A stretch of DNA of 64,000 nucleotides, from assembly GCA_026182355.1 (NCBI GenBank), contig JAPFBL010000572.1, positions 213,667 to 277,666 of the forward strand, written 5' to 3'. The DNA is from Hermatobates lingyangjiaoensis (lineage: Eukaryota; Arthropoda; Insecta; Hemiptera; Hermatobatidae). The position numbers and the translations under genes were made by a program. Shown here piece by piece: positions 11,275 through 24,069 of this stretch; positions within the stretch are counted from its first letter, which is position 1; each line of letters opens with the position of its first letter. The notes under the pieces were generated by a model. The model was not told where the DNA came from. It saw only the letters and a list, made by a program, of their open reading frames with translations, and did not search any database.

Positions 11275-11357
11275 TCACAAATATCAAATGCTTATCATCA
11301 AGCTTACATCAAATTAACGAAACTGGCAGTTATATTTGTATATCGCCAAATTATATA
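11275..11357 (+). repeat. Dispersed repeat, copy 2
   Basis: Matches 8850-8938 (ATATCAAATGCTTATCA, CAAATTAACGAAACTGG). Here no transposon follows it. Confidence 0.55.
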
Positions 11358-13105
11358 CCGAAAGGCCTTACCAAGTGTGTGACTCCCATAGTCTTATAAT
11401 GTCGATTTTAACACCAATGTAACCAATGCTATTTGGTAAGTATATTTTGCTTGTGAATGTGTAATGTAGATTTGTACCTCACACTCTAGCGTAAGTTGAG
11501 AGTGAAGGTGCAATAAATGGGTGGGTTTGATTTCCACCCTCAATACCTTAGCCCAGTGCACTATCCTGTCAACATGTTGAAATTGTCTAAATGGAGTATC
11601 TATAAAGTGCGAAACACGTGACTCAAGGATGTCATCTACATATACATCCCCTCTAGTGTTAAATCCACTGTTTGTTTCCGTTGTTTATGTTCTACTTCGT
11701 ATCGTTGTGTTAGTAAAAGTTAAAAAAAAATGAGACCTAAAAATAAAAATATAGATAAGAAACGAAAGTAATCACCAAACAAACTTTTCACTTTAATCAA
11801 TAATAAAAACAAAAGACTACTTTGTTAACTAAGACTAATTAATTAACTAGTTAATAGAAGAAATTATGTTAATAATAAATAACTAAAATGGAAAGTAAGG
11901 CAAATGATATTAAAAACATGAAAATAATCTGGGCACCATATATGTTGGTAGGTACCACTTGTTATGAAGTAGTACAGACCGAATTTCTGGTGATTTTGAT
12001 GAAGAAGGACAACTCCTAGACTTGTATACCAAGGTATGACAGTGTCAACTCATAATGCGATTAAGATTATTGCTGTAAAATCTTAATGACTTCAGTGGTA
12101 TGTCTGCATTCTGGAGATTGTAAGGAGTTTACATTCAATTTAATGTTATGAGAGATTATTAATTATCGGTGGTAAATTGCGTCAACCTTTTTAAATTACT
12201 TTGAGTTAATGAACAGTTGAGTTCATGGGATTATATGAAATGATGAAAAATTGATGCGGGTTAAGTACATAATTAATTAGATTAGATAAGAGTTTTAGAT
12301 TGTTAATGATACTTTGAGGGTGGTGAGAGAGGAGTGGGAAGGAAGAATGAGTTAAGGTGTTGGTCCAGTGTATCAGGTGGCTGGTATAAATCAAACGCTT
12401 AGTGCTGACTAATAGCGGGCGCGAAGTGATATTAGCCGCCTGGGGCCCTGATAGCACACACGGTAATCTCTTATCTCCAGCCTAACTTAAGAATGCCATA
12501 TTTTTCATCTTGAGTTTCCGCATATAGGGACGCTATCACCTCTCGCACTATCACGTGTATATCATTATGAACACCTCTTGCTGCCTTAAGCAACAGCTAC
12601 TAACGCTGAAAGAATAACAACTCCTTCGTCTACATCATTACTCCATACATTATTTTCTATGTCCTTTTATTACTTACGATTCCCTTCTTTCATCCAGTCA
12701 CTCAAACCCATAATTCAGTAATAACATTTTTCTTCCTTATTTTTTTAGGCAATTTTTTTAAAAGAAAATCTTAAATAAAAGTGTAGTAATCATCTAAAAA
12801 CCTGATTTTGGAAGAGTTTCTATACCTAAAACTATTTTTCACAATTTTATCATCTATATATTGCGACTACTACAAAGGGATTCTCCTGTGTAGCATTGAA
12901 CCTCAGGCGAGTCGTATGTCCTCTACTGAAAATGACGATTCATTGAAATATCAAAGTGAGTTTGTTGTAATGTTTTTCTAAGTATATCTTTTTTAGTCTG
13001 ATTTATACATACATATAAATTAACGTCTAAATCAAAGAAAGAAATCAGAAATACGTTTACGATTTTTTAACCGTAACTTGACTGAATAGTCATAACTGAT
13101 ACCCA
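11358..13105. other. Unassigned DNA
   Basis: Apart from moderately GC-richer patches near 11380-11680 and 12340-12480, no coding, RNA or repeat signal was recognised. Confidence 0.35.
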
Positions 13106-13109
13106 ATAT

Positions 13110-13526
13110 CAGTTTTGACTCTAACAAAAACCGCTTGTTAGGTGTGAAATATTTTATCTTTATTTCTGTGCTTTAGAAATTAATTTTTATTTCACATATT
13201 TACTGTGAATTATTGTTATAAATAAAAAAAACAAATTTTACAAAGAAATCTTGACAACTTCTAAATAACAGTAAGAAATAAAAAAAAAGACTAAGATCTT
13301 TCAACCAAAAGAAGTATTTTTCGTCAGAGCTCAAGTGGTACGGTTGGATGTATATATAGATAAAATAAAATTATATATATATATATATTATCAAACCACA
13401 CGTGAGTTGGGTTTTTTATTTTGATCAAAACCACTTTTATGGTTGAAGTACCTTAATATTTCGTCTCATTTCTTATTGTGGTTTGATCATTGATTGTTAT
13501 TTCACATGTTTATTGTGAAATCTTGT
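13110..13526. repeat. Cluster of three family A relics
   Basis: A plus copy lies at about 13110-13220, a minus copy at 13272-13335 (AAGATCTTTCAACC and TCGTCAGAG), and a plus copy at 13402-13526 ending in the TTCACATGTTTATTGTGAAA tail hairpin. The cores have drifted (CTAACAA; GATCAAA), so none looks active. Confidence 0.6.
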
Positions 13527-13599
13527 TTTATATATACGCTTAAAATAAACTGTGACACATAGACTGAAACATAACAAAGACTCACTTTGCAATATTCAC

Positions 13600-13809
13600 T
13601 GTGTCACGTGCTCATTTAGGCTACAGTTATTGTTAAAATCCACATACTATTTTTCTTTGTAAAATAATTTGTAATGTAATACTTAGTTCTTCTGTTTAGA
13701 AATTTATACTTCTGTCTATGAAAAAAGTTTTAAATAAAGACTAAAACGTTGGCAATGAGAGTTTGATTTGAACCTGAAGAACTGACTGAGTCCCGATAAA
13801 CTTCATTTT

Positions 13810-13848
<39 letters not shown>
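13600..13848 (+). repeat. Family D terminal repeat ending in (TA)n
   Basis: GTTTTAAATAAAGAC, GTTGGCAATGAGAGTTTGAT and GACTGAGTCCCGATAAACTT recur in this order at 26080-26175 and 52750-52925. CCTGAAGA near 13779 could be the remnant of a ribozyme box. The copy runs into a pure (TA)n tract at 13812-13848. Confidence 0.6.
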
Positions 13849-13851
<3 letters not shown>

Positions 13852-15198
13852 TATGTGTGTGTGATCAGTAGCAGAATTGAATAAAAACATACTATGATAA
13901 AAATTATTATAAGGCACCTAAGTTCATGCTACATAAACGGTCAGCAAATACGGTGATTAAAGCAGTAAATTTTAGTCACTTCTTTAATTTTCTATTGAAG
14001 TAAGATTTGCTTTATCAATTTACTTATTACTATATTTGCTTAGATATCTGTAATCGTTGTACGACTTTAGAAATGCTTGCACTTTTTAACAGTGGAGTTG
14101 TTTTTATGAAACTGTAGCATAGATATGAAACATTTTTGTAGGTGATAAAAATTATACCATAAGAGAATTAATATAGTAAAAAATTGTAACAAGTTAAAGT
14201 ATTTTGTGTTTTATAGTTCAGTTGTCAGTTTACAGTTACAATGCTTCAGAATCTCTGATTTATTGGTTGACCAATAAATAAAATAAAGATATGCATTGGC
14301 AATGCTTCTCGACTATAGTAAATTATACTTCACATGAACGACCTTTCTTTGAACGTATTTCTTTGACGAAGGAAAACAAATAATTTTATTTGCTTATTAT
14401 TTTATATCAAATTTTATAACAATAATTAAAAAAAAAACTCATCGGAGGTGATATAATATCTGGGTTAGGCAAGCGATGATGATTGCATATAATGTATGTT
14501 AATCTCTACGTAAGGATCAGCCTTCTTAAACTTCCCTTCAATACAACATAAAATACAACCGACAGCTTGACAAGAAAAATAAAAAAAAAAAGTTTAAAGG
14601 AAATCACAATTAATGCAAATCTTTCTTCAATTTAAACTGAGTATTCAATATTTAAATATGGAATATATTTTTAATGTTTTTAATGACATTCAGTGTTATT
14701 ATTGTAGTAATATATTTGAAAATATAATACGCAGTTTAAGTGAGAAGGAGCCAGCAAAGGATATCAGTAAATTAAATCTCATACTTCATACGTTTGGAAA
14801 CAAGCCAGGTGTTTTTCCATTTTGCCAACTCTTTACATTCCACCTCTATCGGTACAATTGGACACAATTTCATTATTTATATATCTTTCCATAAGCTAAT
14901 ATTTCATCATAATAAATATTCCAACCTATTATTCAGATTATCTTCTTAGTGAATTGTCTTTCATATTTAATAAAGTTATTTTCATATTAAATGAAGAAGT
15001 TTTTTGACAGGTATATGCATAATAAATTATGAACAGAGAGAGGACATTCCTCCAATGTGGTTGTAAATCTGAGAGCTGATAAAGAAGAGATCATGTCAAT
15101 ATCTCAATTTCACGGATTCCTTTAAAGACTGTACTTGGTAACATGCTGAGCAGTTCTAAGATAGTCCAGTCAGTTACTATGTGGTATTTACTCATTGT
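13849..15198. other. Unassigned AT-rich DNA
   Basis: The 93-codon open frame at 14613-14894 has no motif and lies in sequence where such frames arise by chance. Confidence 0.35.
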
Positions 15199-15410
15199 AG
15201 GGGAAAAAAGGTAATGAAATAGTCTCCACATATAAAAGTTTAATAATATAACACGCGTTTGGAGCACGTAGTGTTCTTCATCAGGTATAGAACCAGAACT
15301 TATTATTGATGCTATACCTTAAGAACTCTTCATGTTTAAAATATATTGTTTACATTATTAAACTTCTTTATGTGGAGAATATTTCATTGATTTTTTTCCC
15401 TACAATGTTG
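15199..15410. repeat. Inverted pair of family E terminal repeats
   Basis: The left minus arm contains GTGTTCTTCATCAGG and GTCTCCACATATAAAAG. The right arm is a decayed reverse copy (CTTTATGTGGAGAATATTTC, then CCCTACAATG). Confidence 0.6.
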
Positions 15411-15589
15411 AGATGTACGCATTGCTCTAGCTAATTCTTAAGCAGTTAAATATGACTATAATAACATAACTCAAATTTTTGGGAAAATCATCTTCAGGAG
15501 AAAAGAGAAAGAGCATCACGCTGTCAACGCAATAGCAGGTAACCCGTTTCCTGCTGACAACTCTAAGACTACCTGCTATTGTGTTTCCT

Positions 15590-15640
15590 GCTGCTTGCTC
15601 TCCCCCCCCCCTCTCACTCTCTCTCTCTCTCGTTTTTGGA
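15590..15640. repeat. C-run and (CT)n tract
   Basis: Low-complexity pyrimidine tract, with CTCTCCCCCCCC followed by CTCTCTCTC. Confidence 0.8.
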
Positions 15641-16351
15641 AAGAAGGACTTTCCAAAAATTTGAGTTAGTATGTGTTTTCCATTACTCTGCGTGTCAATC
15701 ATCTTTGATTTTGAACATATTTATGTTCATTTTAGACTGGCTTTCCGATTTTATAGTGAATATAATAACATAATCGTTATGAAATTATTATTTACATACT
15801 GTAAGCTAATATTATCGTTAAGAAATGAATTTTGAAAAACACATCAGAACTGAATGTCAAATTAATGACATTCTGGACACTAATTAAAATAAACAATAAT
15901 CCATTAATAAAAAAAGACCCACATTTAGTCTCGTCTAGGGAATGTCAAAGGGGAAGTCAAAAGGTGATGCTAATATTCATACCTGAGTAAAGTACTTGAT
16001 GTAATGTGAATAATCACTCCTTGCCAAATCCCCCTCTTTTTTTTCCGCAACACAGTAGCCCTGCATCGGGACCGTATATTTACAATGTGTTCCTTTATAG
16101 ATTACACATTTATCACAAACTTGAATATATCTTATATCTAATTATATACAATATATATCTTATTAATTATAGAGAATATATCGTATTTTAACTTTACCTA
16201 TATCATCAAGTAATATTTATACACACTTAAATTAAGATTAATAAACTTTCCTTTTTTTTTCAAACAATAAATTAGACACAAACTAAACTAGTCATAATAA
16301 TTATTTGATTTTTATTTTAATGGTAGTCCAGCTTAATAGTCAAGTAAGAAT

Positions 16352-17056
16352 TTACAAGTTGTAGATGTCTAAGTCTATATTATTCACTAGTTTTTGGAAT
16401 GGTCCATAGTGTCTTTTCACAATTTCACTGTGTTTCTCAGGCCATGTACCAGATGAGGTCAGCACCTCTTTGACAAGCTCTACTCTTATTCCTTCCAAGA
16501 GTTCACAGTCAAACAACAAGTGGTCTCATGTCTGACAAGCCGACCCACAAAGGCAAGCAGAGCTTTGTAAAATTTTAAAACGGCTCAGATACTCATTGCA
16601 CTTCCTATGCCCGCTGAGCATCTGAGTCATTGCGTGCGACATCTTCACATCAGACCTGAGACGTAGTTTTAGAGTGGGAAAGAACTTTTTTGTTTGGGCC
16701 CCATTCTGAGAATACTTCCATTCATGGTTCCACTGTTTAAGACTCTCCTCTGCAGTACTTGCCCTGATATAACTTAATGGGACCGTCCAGTACTCTATCT
16801 TCAAAGTGTCGTCCATGGCTGCTTCTTTGGCAACTTGGTCTGCCACTTCATTTCCCTCGATTCCCTAGTGAGCTTTAACCCATGATATTCCTACAGGCCA
16901 GCCCTGTGTTATTAATTTACTTATTTGAGCTCTAACGTTCTGAGAGTTAACACAATGTATATGACTGTTGCACAGGCGATCTAGGGAACATTTACTATCT
17001 GTTCTAATCCCGATCTTAGAAAGCCCATGACTGAGGTAAAACGCTGACTCATACAT
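16352..17056 (-). pseudogene. LINE C-terminus with RNase H domain, broken
   Basis: Minus strand: IRTDSKCSLDRL (the TDS of RNase H), then SWVKAH, a TAG stop, GIEGNEVADQVAKEAAM. The second block is the conserved HxGxxGNExADxxAKxA end of RNase H. Downstream comes ACLCGSACQT, a TGA stop, DHLLFDCELL, a CxC...QTxxHLLFxC cysteine-histidine motif typical of the C-terminus of I/R1/Jockey-type LINE ORF2. The frame ends at TAA 16352-16354. Two stops (16865-16867 and 16526-16528) break an otherwise collinear frame. A further TAG lies just upstream of 17056, so this is a 5'-truncated dead copy. Confidence 0.85.
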
Positions 17057-17059
17057 CAG

Positions 17060-19000
17060 CCTGAACTATAGTTAAGTCCCATTACTGGGCAACCTAATGC
17101 TAATAAGTGTGGTCACCTATCCAAGGACAAAACCACCCTGGATGTTGCTTACCTTTAATGATCCGATGGAAGCCAGTTTGCTCAGCATTCTAATATATAT
17201 ATTTATATTCTAAGGAAAATGGCACTAGAAGTATTAAACGATTCATTTAATTACTTCATTATTTAAAAAAAATACTTAATTTGTTTTAATTAGACTTTTA
17301 CGATATTAAAAAAAAAACACTTTTTAAGTTATGACAAATATACACGTTTTAAGATTACCACAACCCTTTTTTTTAAAAAATACATTGTAGATGATGTCTA
17401 AATGTGTGTTGGTGGTGAATACAGTGATGCAGATGTTGTCTCTTCAAATAACACGGAGTGACATATGATAATGATACCTGTCAGACTAAAGTGCTTAATA
17501 TAGAAACGTCCATGATGTTTCAACTAAGATAGACAGCTTCATAGCAGAATCTTTCATATTTTCTACCAAAACAAGAAAGAAGTCCTTATTGAGTTTCTGT
17601 ATATTCAAGTTTGAAATCAAATGAGATACCTATTTACCATACAACATTTTCTTTTAATTTAATAGTTTTTGATATCTTTGCTCAATAAACAATCAATTAA
17701 ATTGCAAATTCAATTAATTTTATAAACATTGATTAACAAATTGATAAGCCATCAGATGACATTATTAATTTCTTTCAAAACTTTTAATAATCTCATTAAT
17801 AACATCGTTCAATCATTAACTTAATTATACGGTATGTCATATATTTAGGACCTAAATACAACATTTTTGTGTAATGCATTATTTGTTGACACTAGATTGA
17901 TTATAATTAAATTTTATTACTAAACAGATAAAAAAAATGAAAAAAGCTTTAAAGAACTTTCAAGTTAGTTGAAAAACTCGATAATAAGAAAGAAGAAACA
18001 ATTAATTTAAATATGTAGCGATATCTTTAATAATGGAGTTCCATAGTATGAAAAGAACATTGGCTTAGTTTATAGAAACTAATCTAAACTGAACAAAAGT
18101 CAAAGAGAGGGCTGTTTAATATATTCGGAAAAGATGGAATCTCTTTAGGTAAAACATAAATATTATTCACATCTACATTTCCAGATTTCCTCATCAGAAA
18201 TAGGGGTTTATCAGTATTTTCCATTAGTTTGCCTTACGTATCTCCTCCCTTGATAATGAAAAGGGTGAAATATAGGAATAGGTTTTAGTCAGTTTAGACG
18301 CAGTTTAGTTTACTTAACGATGCGTCCAAAAGAAATGAATCATGTGATTCATTGATTATGAACCAAAGACGTTTATTCTGTTTACTATTTCATTTTAATT
18401 TTATATAATTATGAAAAAATATTGCGAATTAAACTTGAATTAAATTCATACAAATTTTACTTAAAGAATAATGAGTAAGATCTATGTGTAAGAGATGGAG
18501 GCAAGTGAATGGAAAAAAATATTCATGTTTCAAAGGAACAGTATTTGTAAATTAAACGAAAAAATTAATATAAAATGGATATATTGCTAAAATGAGATTA
18601 ATACAATATGAGATGACGAATAAATCTGTTGGTTGTCAGTTGCTATTTTTATCGTTGTTTTCATTATTAGGCTTCGTTTTATTAGTTTTTTATGATGCTT
18701 TTGGATTTTGGCATAACGAATACATAGAGGCGAGCCTGGATGCAGCACTTGTGTGGGCAAAACCCGCACTTCCTGCAAGACCTGTTCAATCACCCAATAT
18801 TGATGGCACTAATAAAGAATTCTTGCGGCTATTGATGTCTGTTTTTAACTTACTACTCTTGTGTGTCTTGTGTGTAGAGTATATTTTACTGGTGTGGTGG
18901 TTAATTTTTGATAATAGTCTGGTCGTTCTTGTTGGTATATATAGTCACCAAAAAATAACAATAGTTTGATTAGACTTTAAACCAACATGACTTAGACATA
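17060..19000. other. Unassigned AT-rich DNA
   Basis: The 125-codon frame at 18592-18969 has two hydrophobic stretches but no recognised family. No repeat seen here is shared with the rest of the window. Confidence 0.35.
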
Positions 19001-19140
19001 TTTGGGGGATTTCAAAAATTACGTCTTCACAGAAAACGAAAAAATTAAAAAAAATTTTTTTGTGTGGAGACGTAATTTTTGAAATTTCCCAATATGAGTA
19101 AATACCACACTATAACAGATTGCACCAAGTAATGAAGATG
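19001..19140. repeat. Core-less inverted pair of family E
   Basis: GGGGGATTTCAAAAATTACG at 19002 is mirrored by GTGTGGAGACGTAATTTTTG ending near 19081. Between them only poly(A/T) remains, so the ribozyme-bearing part of both arms is gone. The right edge continues as TACCACACTATAACAGATTG, identical to the edge at 47534. Confidence 0.65.
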
Positions 19141-19609
19141 TAGATATTTGGATAAACATCTAAATTAAGCCCAAAATGAGAAATATGTAAACTATTGTGA
19201 AGATAAAACTTTTTACTAATAGATCAAGATACCTAGAAATGGTTGTTACATTTCTTACGCTTTCAATGATACCTTCAAATGATGAAATTACAAAAGATTG
19301 GTATACTCTCAAGAATCATGTTTTCAGGGTAAAATAAGAAAAAGCTGTTTTGTAAAACTTAAACTTTGTTGTAATATTTTGGAAATAATGTTATTTTTTC
19401 CTTTATCATTGTAAAAGTTGGTTCACTTTTTTAGTGAGATAGTAACACTGTTTCTAAGAGAAGAACAAGAAAAGAGAATTATTGGAATTGAAGTTTGGTT
19501 AGGACAGTATTTGGTTATGTAAGGGAAGTAAGAGTGAGTGAGAGTGTGATAGAGTAGGAGAAATAGAGGAGATAGGACGAGAGCTGACCTATTGTAGCTG
19601 GGAGATTAA

Positions 19610-19765
19610 TGTGGAATAGGGTCGAGGAAGAAAAACGCTCGTGGCTTGCTTTTTACGGCCTGCAGCACAATCGGCGACGGTCGGCCGGTGGAGGCAGTAC
19701 GTCAAGTAGACTCGGTCCTCGCTTTCAAGACGGAAACACTACCGCCACCAATGTGTTCTTATCCT
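19610..19765. other. GC- and CpG-rich island
   Basis: About 150 nt contains roughly ten CpG dinucleotides (for example CAATCGGCGACGGTCGGCCG) in otherwise AT-rich DNA, just after a GA-rich stretch. A frame of 70 codons covers it but has no recognisable domain. It may be a host promoter or exon, or the edge of an unrecognised mobile element. Confidence 0.35.
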
Positions 19766-20242
19766 TTTCCAATCCTCATAAAAAATACCGACATTTATTT
19801 CCCTATTTGTTAACTTGTTAATTGTTTATTCATCGCTGTTTCCACTGCTATTAATAAACATGGACAGTGCTACAAGGGTTCTTTACTTGCAAATATCCCT
19901 GTTTTACACATTTATCAAAGTCACATTTAGAACTTCTTTACTTCTTAATCATTATCTTCCAGTAAAATTGGTCTCTGCTTTCAACAATATGTCAGTTTTA
20001 CATTCCTATGTAATTCTTTTTTATCCTCTCTATCTGGGGAGGAACCAACAAACTTATGAGTATACAAAAACTATTTCAAAACTGACATATATACATAAAA
20101 TTTGTGTATTTAATTTTAAAATAATGCTTCTTTTATGAAACATATAACTAACCAATAAATAAACCTCTTCAAGCAAATTTCTTATGTCATCATAGATCAT
20201 AACATACATATATTTCAAACATACAACTACGAGTATATGGAT

Positions 20243-20505
20243 TAAATAACCACAGTAAAAAAAATATATATTGGATACAATGCTCTAAGGCGTTTCATTA
20301 TAACATCATCAGAGAGCTAAAGGAACTAGAACAAACAATAATTACAAGTTAACATTGCAAAGTAGTTACAATTCTCAAGACTCCAATCAGCCAGGGGAAC
20401 TTGTAATTATTTTCTTAGTTCATTTAATTCTCTGATGATGTTTTAACGATTAGCCTTAGAGAATATGTATCCAAAATATATTTTTTTCATTGTGGTCATT
20501 TAGTC
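20243..20505. repeat. Inverted pair of family G repeats
   Basis: Arms of about 107 nt (20243-20350 and 20399-20505) share AACCACAGTAAAAAAAATAT, GGATACA, AAGGCG and AACATCATCAGAGAG. Read from the left arm, minus strand, CUGAUGA is followed by a short hairpin, GAAA, CGCCUU and AGAG. AGAG can pair with CUCU before the box, so this is another hammerhead-like arrangement. Confidence 0.65.
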
Positions 20506-21765
20506 CATATTTTATATCGAGTTATTTTTTATTTTTAATTTTTCATATAACTATATGTAACAATATATTCATTATTATTAGTTAACAAAAATAATACAAT
20601 ATAGTTATGAAATTGCAATTAACAAAATACCAATGTTATGCAGTCTCTGCCTGGGTCACCCCTGGGTGGAAATGCATTCAGTGCAGTGAAAACAGAAAAG
20701 AAATACTATTTATGCAAATGTGATGCCATTACAACTACTATTGTGGTTCTTTCTGAGAATTCACTGAGCAATCTAAAAAACCGGTTTTGCACCCTACTTT
20801 CAACAAACAATATCACTTATAAACACATGTTGTGTTTTATGTAACATCAAATGTAACAAAATGGTACAGAATCTACTTAGCAAGAAAAAAAATCTGGAGA
20901 GGGCTACACGCAACTTTTGAATAAGTAACACAATAACCAAAGTTATTAATAATGAAATAAAATGTTGATTTACTTAATTATTTGGCTGTCGCTTCTACGT
21001 ATTTTAAAGGCTGTACAATGAATGGTATGGAAAGATTTCGCTAATGCTGCTATATTCATATTTTTAGTTTTAACATGAATGTTATTGCTCCAATACATGA
21101 ATTATCTGAAATACATTACATGATAATACATTATACATGAAATTATCTGTTTTCATTATTCAGCACAATATATTTCGCATATTTCCGTATATTTCGTATA
21201 TTTCCTCTTTTAATAAATTCACATAATTATTATTATTCAATACTCATTGTCAGACCACATACAAAATATAATTTTTGTGAAATCCCCAAAAATTATATAC
21301 TACTACGGGAAAAATCGAGAAATATATGAATTTACTTTGAAAAACAGCAAACATTGTGAAAATTGGTTTGCAAAGGCACATTTTGGGCCTAACAGGGCAG
21401 AAACCTGTACAACGCGGATCACACAAGATCTCACTTAACACTTCTACTTTACTCAACCATCCCCATTAACTATTTTAAAAATGAAGTTAGCAGAGGGTAG
21501 GTTACATAGTTGTGAATTCATGAGAACAGATACAACAAAAGACAGTTACTCCATGTTTTCTTTCGTTAATAATAGAGCAAAGAATCGAACATCCTTACAA
21601 AACAATTAAAGCAGTCAAATGCTATCTGGCCATAGCAGTAATAAAGTTTATTGAAAAAAAAAATTCAAAATATTATTTGTTATTTCAAATTATAATTCTT
21701 CATCATCATGAGGCTACAGATGAGAACAGACATGCTACCATATACTTTATGTAAGCAGTTGATTT
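20506..21765. other. Unassigned AT-rich DNA
   Basis: Short open frames at 20638 and 21247 carry no recognisable motif. Confidence 0.35.
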
Positions 21766-21769
21766 GTGA

Positions 21770-21832
21770 GAGGTAGAGAGAGAGAGTGAGAGACAGAGAG
21801 AGAGAGAGTGAGTGTGAGAGAGAGAAAGCAAA
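21770..21832. repeat. (GA)n-rich tract
   Basis: Imperfect GAGAGAGTGAGAGAC-type repeats. Confidence 0.85.
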
Positions 21833-22419
21833 GTTTATGCAAAGACATGTACGTACCTCTAAACACTTGTCACATCGATTTTACCTAGGTCTACTACGGA
21901 TGAAATAATAATATTTTTTTTTATTTTATTTTACATAGTCACAACAATGCAAATGTAACATTACCAATGACAATGATGAAGGAAATATATACATTACATA
22001 TGGAGGCAGAAGGGAAGAAATAATCCAGTATTTATACTTCCTGGCGTGAGAAATAAGTTAAAAAAACTTAGATTAAATTTACAAGTCACTAGAGTAATTC
22101 ACACCAATAAGTCTCTTGGCCAGTTTCTCTTCAGGCGCCTTTGGGGATTTCCCGGGATATTTGTTGAGGAGATGTTTTGGACTAAGGGATTGTTATTGCT
22201 ACAAAGATTTTTATGGAAGGCTTTGTAGCGAGATATTGCGAAATAATAATATGAATAAGGAATGTGGATTACTAAAATAATTATATAACTACTAATAATT
22301 TTTATATTTCAAGCACCCAGAATTTGGAAGAGATGACAAAACATACACATGACTATTTTATGTAATGTAACTGTCATTGCTGTGGTCAAAGTATGATATT
22401 TGAGTGTCTCAAGTAATTT

Positions 22420-22880
22420 TTCAGATGAATGCGAGCGGAAGAGAGTGACTTATTGATGAGAATGTTTTAAAATGAAAGGAACTAAATCAGTGAGTGATAG
22501 AAACAGAGATGATATCTCTTATAAACACATTAGAGAGTGTATCTGAGAGAAGAGATTAAGCAAGAGTGTGTGTGTGTGTGTGAGTGTGAGAGCATCAGGT
22601 CACTTTCCATGACTGAATGAGAGAAAATGAGAGAGGAAAGAAACAGGAACTAAATTACAGAGTGCTTAGGTAGTTTGAATGAATGAGATTTATTGACAGA
22701 CTTAGGGAGAGAGTGTGAGAGAGAGCATAGATGCACAAGATGAATGAATGTGTGTAAGAAAGAGCAATTCACAAAGACAGTTTAGCCATAAGAGAGATAG
22801 AATGTGAAACGGATAAAAAGACAGCATGAGAGAAGGAAAGAAAGAGAAAGACCTATGAACAAATGAGAGGGAATATATTA
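22420..22880. repeat. Long purine-rich low-complexity tract
   Basis: Strand-biased sequence dominated by GAGA, GAATGA and GTGTGTGTG motifs over about 460 nt. It looks like a decayed microsatellite or minisatellite cluster and has no reading frame. Confidence 0.6.
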
Positions 22881-23943
22881 TACGTACATTTTACATTACG
22901 GAAAATTTCATTTTCTTAAAAGGCCATACTTAATTTTACTGAATGTTTATATCATTCCCTTAATATATTCGATATCAACAAAAACAAAATGTGTGGCATA
23001 CAATTTTTATTTAAGTCATTTTTTTTCTTCTCATGGATAATTTTACAAAATACATCCATACGGTCTTCATCCCGATAGATGCTGAATGACACTACTGTTA
23101 CAATCAAATTATTACTTAGGTTCAAAAAGTTGTTTTTGTCAATGCTTCTTCACCAATCAGTTTTGTTTCTATTAATTTTCAAACACTACTTGAAATATCC
23201 AAATAAGTTAAGTGACCTTACTGAACTAGTTATAATACCTACTCAGATACCGTACTGATTTACATTAGATAGCTATTTCATTAGTTTAAAATGACCTTGT
23301 TTCCCCGTTGTGTTAGTCCTGTAGTGAAACAATGAACACATAGCCCAAGTAGAATTAATATCGCTGCAGAGACAATTTAGTCCACTAAATTAATTTAGAA
23401 TCACTTAACTCCTTAAACTTGATTCAGAACAATGGCTAAATCGTTCACTAACATATTAACATTGAAACTTGAAATTCATTCAAAAACATGATTATTGGCT
23501 TAAAATGAACATAGTACAACTGAAATTCTCGTCATTTATTATTAATTTTTACTTCTTTTGGTAATCACCTGAATATTTGTTCTTTATTTCTGTTTAAGAA
23601 ATCTACTTATTTATATGTATCATTTCTTTTATTAATCTTTTATTGTATGAAGATCCAAAATTTGAAATGGTTTTTCATACTGAAACGTGTGTTGATTTTT
23701 AATTCCGCGAAAGGCTAAGGCACAAAACATTTTCTTATTTTTAAAATTTGATTTTTGTAACGCTAATCTATCCTTTAGATACTGTTTGGTTTGCCCTACA
23801 GGTATATATACCTTATAACAATTATTGCAAAGATTTCCTTGCATAAAAAATACTAACAATACTTGCAATAAAAAACCGATACTGATAATTTAATAGGATT
23901 TATAATTACATTATAAATAGTTAATGTTGCAATGTTATCTTAG
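22881..23943. other. Unassigned AT-rich DNA
   Basis: No gene or repeat recognised. It flanks the exon candidate below. Confidence 0.35.
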
Positions 23944-24069
23944 TTTATATTGGCATGGATTAATTGTAATATGAAAAACAGTGTTTTTAATAAATCTCGC
24001 TGGGTAGCAGCACATGCAATGACAGATAACCGTTTTGTTGGTTCGGTATTAGAAGCTAGTCTTGATCAA
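23944..24069 (+). CDS. Possible internal exon of an unidentified host gene
   Basis: An open 126-nt block (42 codons, phase 0 at both ends) is bounded by an acceptor-like ...ATCTTAG at 23943 and a consensus donor GTAAGT starting at 24070. The translation includes NKSRWVAAHAMTDNR and then FVGSVLEASLDQ. It uses all codon positions without low complexity and differs from the surrounding AT-biased frames. I do not recognise the protein. No neighbouring exon was found in the window, and the polypyrimidine tract is weak. It may be chance or an unknown mobile element. Confidence 0.3.

Noticed and set aside
15427..15773. Overlapping frames on both strands
   Set aside because: Both are driven by the pyrimidine tract at 15590-15640; no motif.
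18592..18969. 125-codon frame with two hydrophobic stretches
   Set aside because: No family match, no splice or promoter support, and overlapping open frames on the other strand. Left as unassigned.
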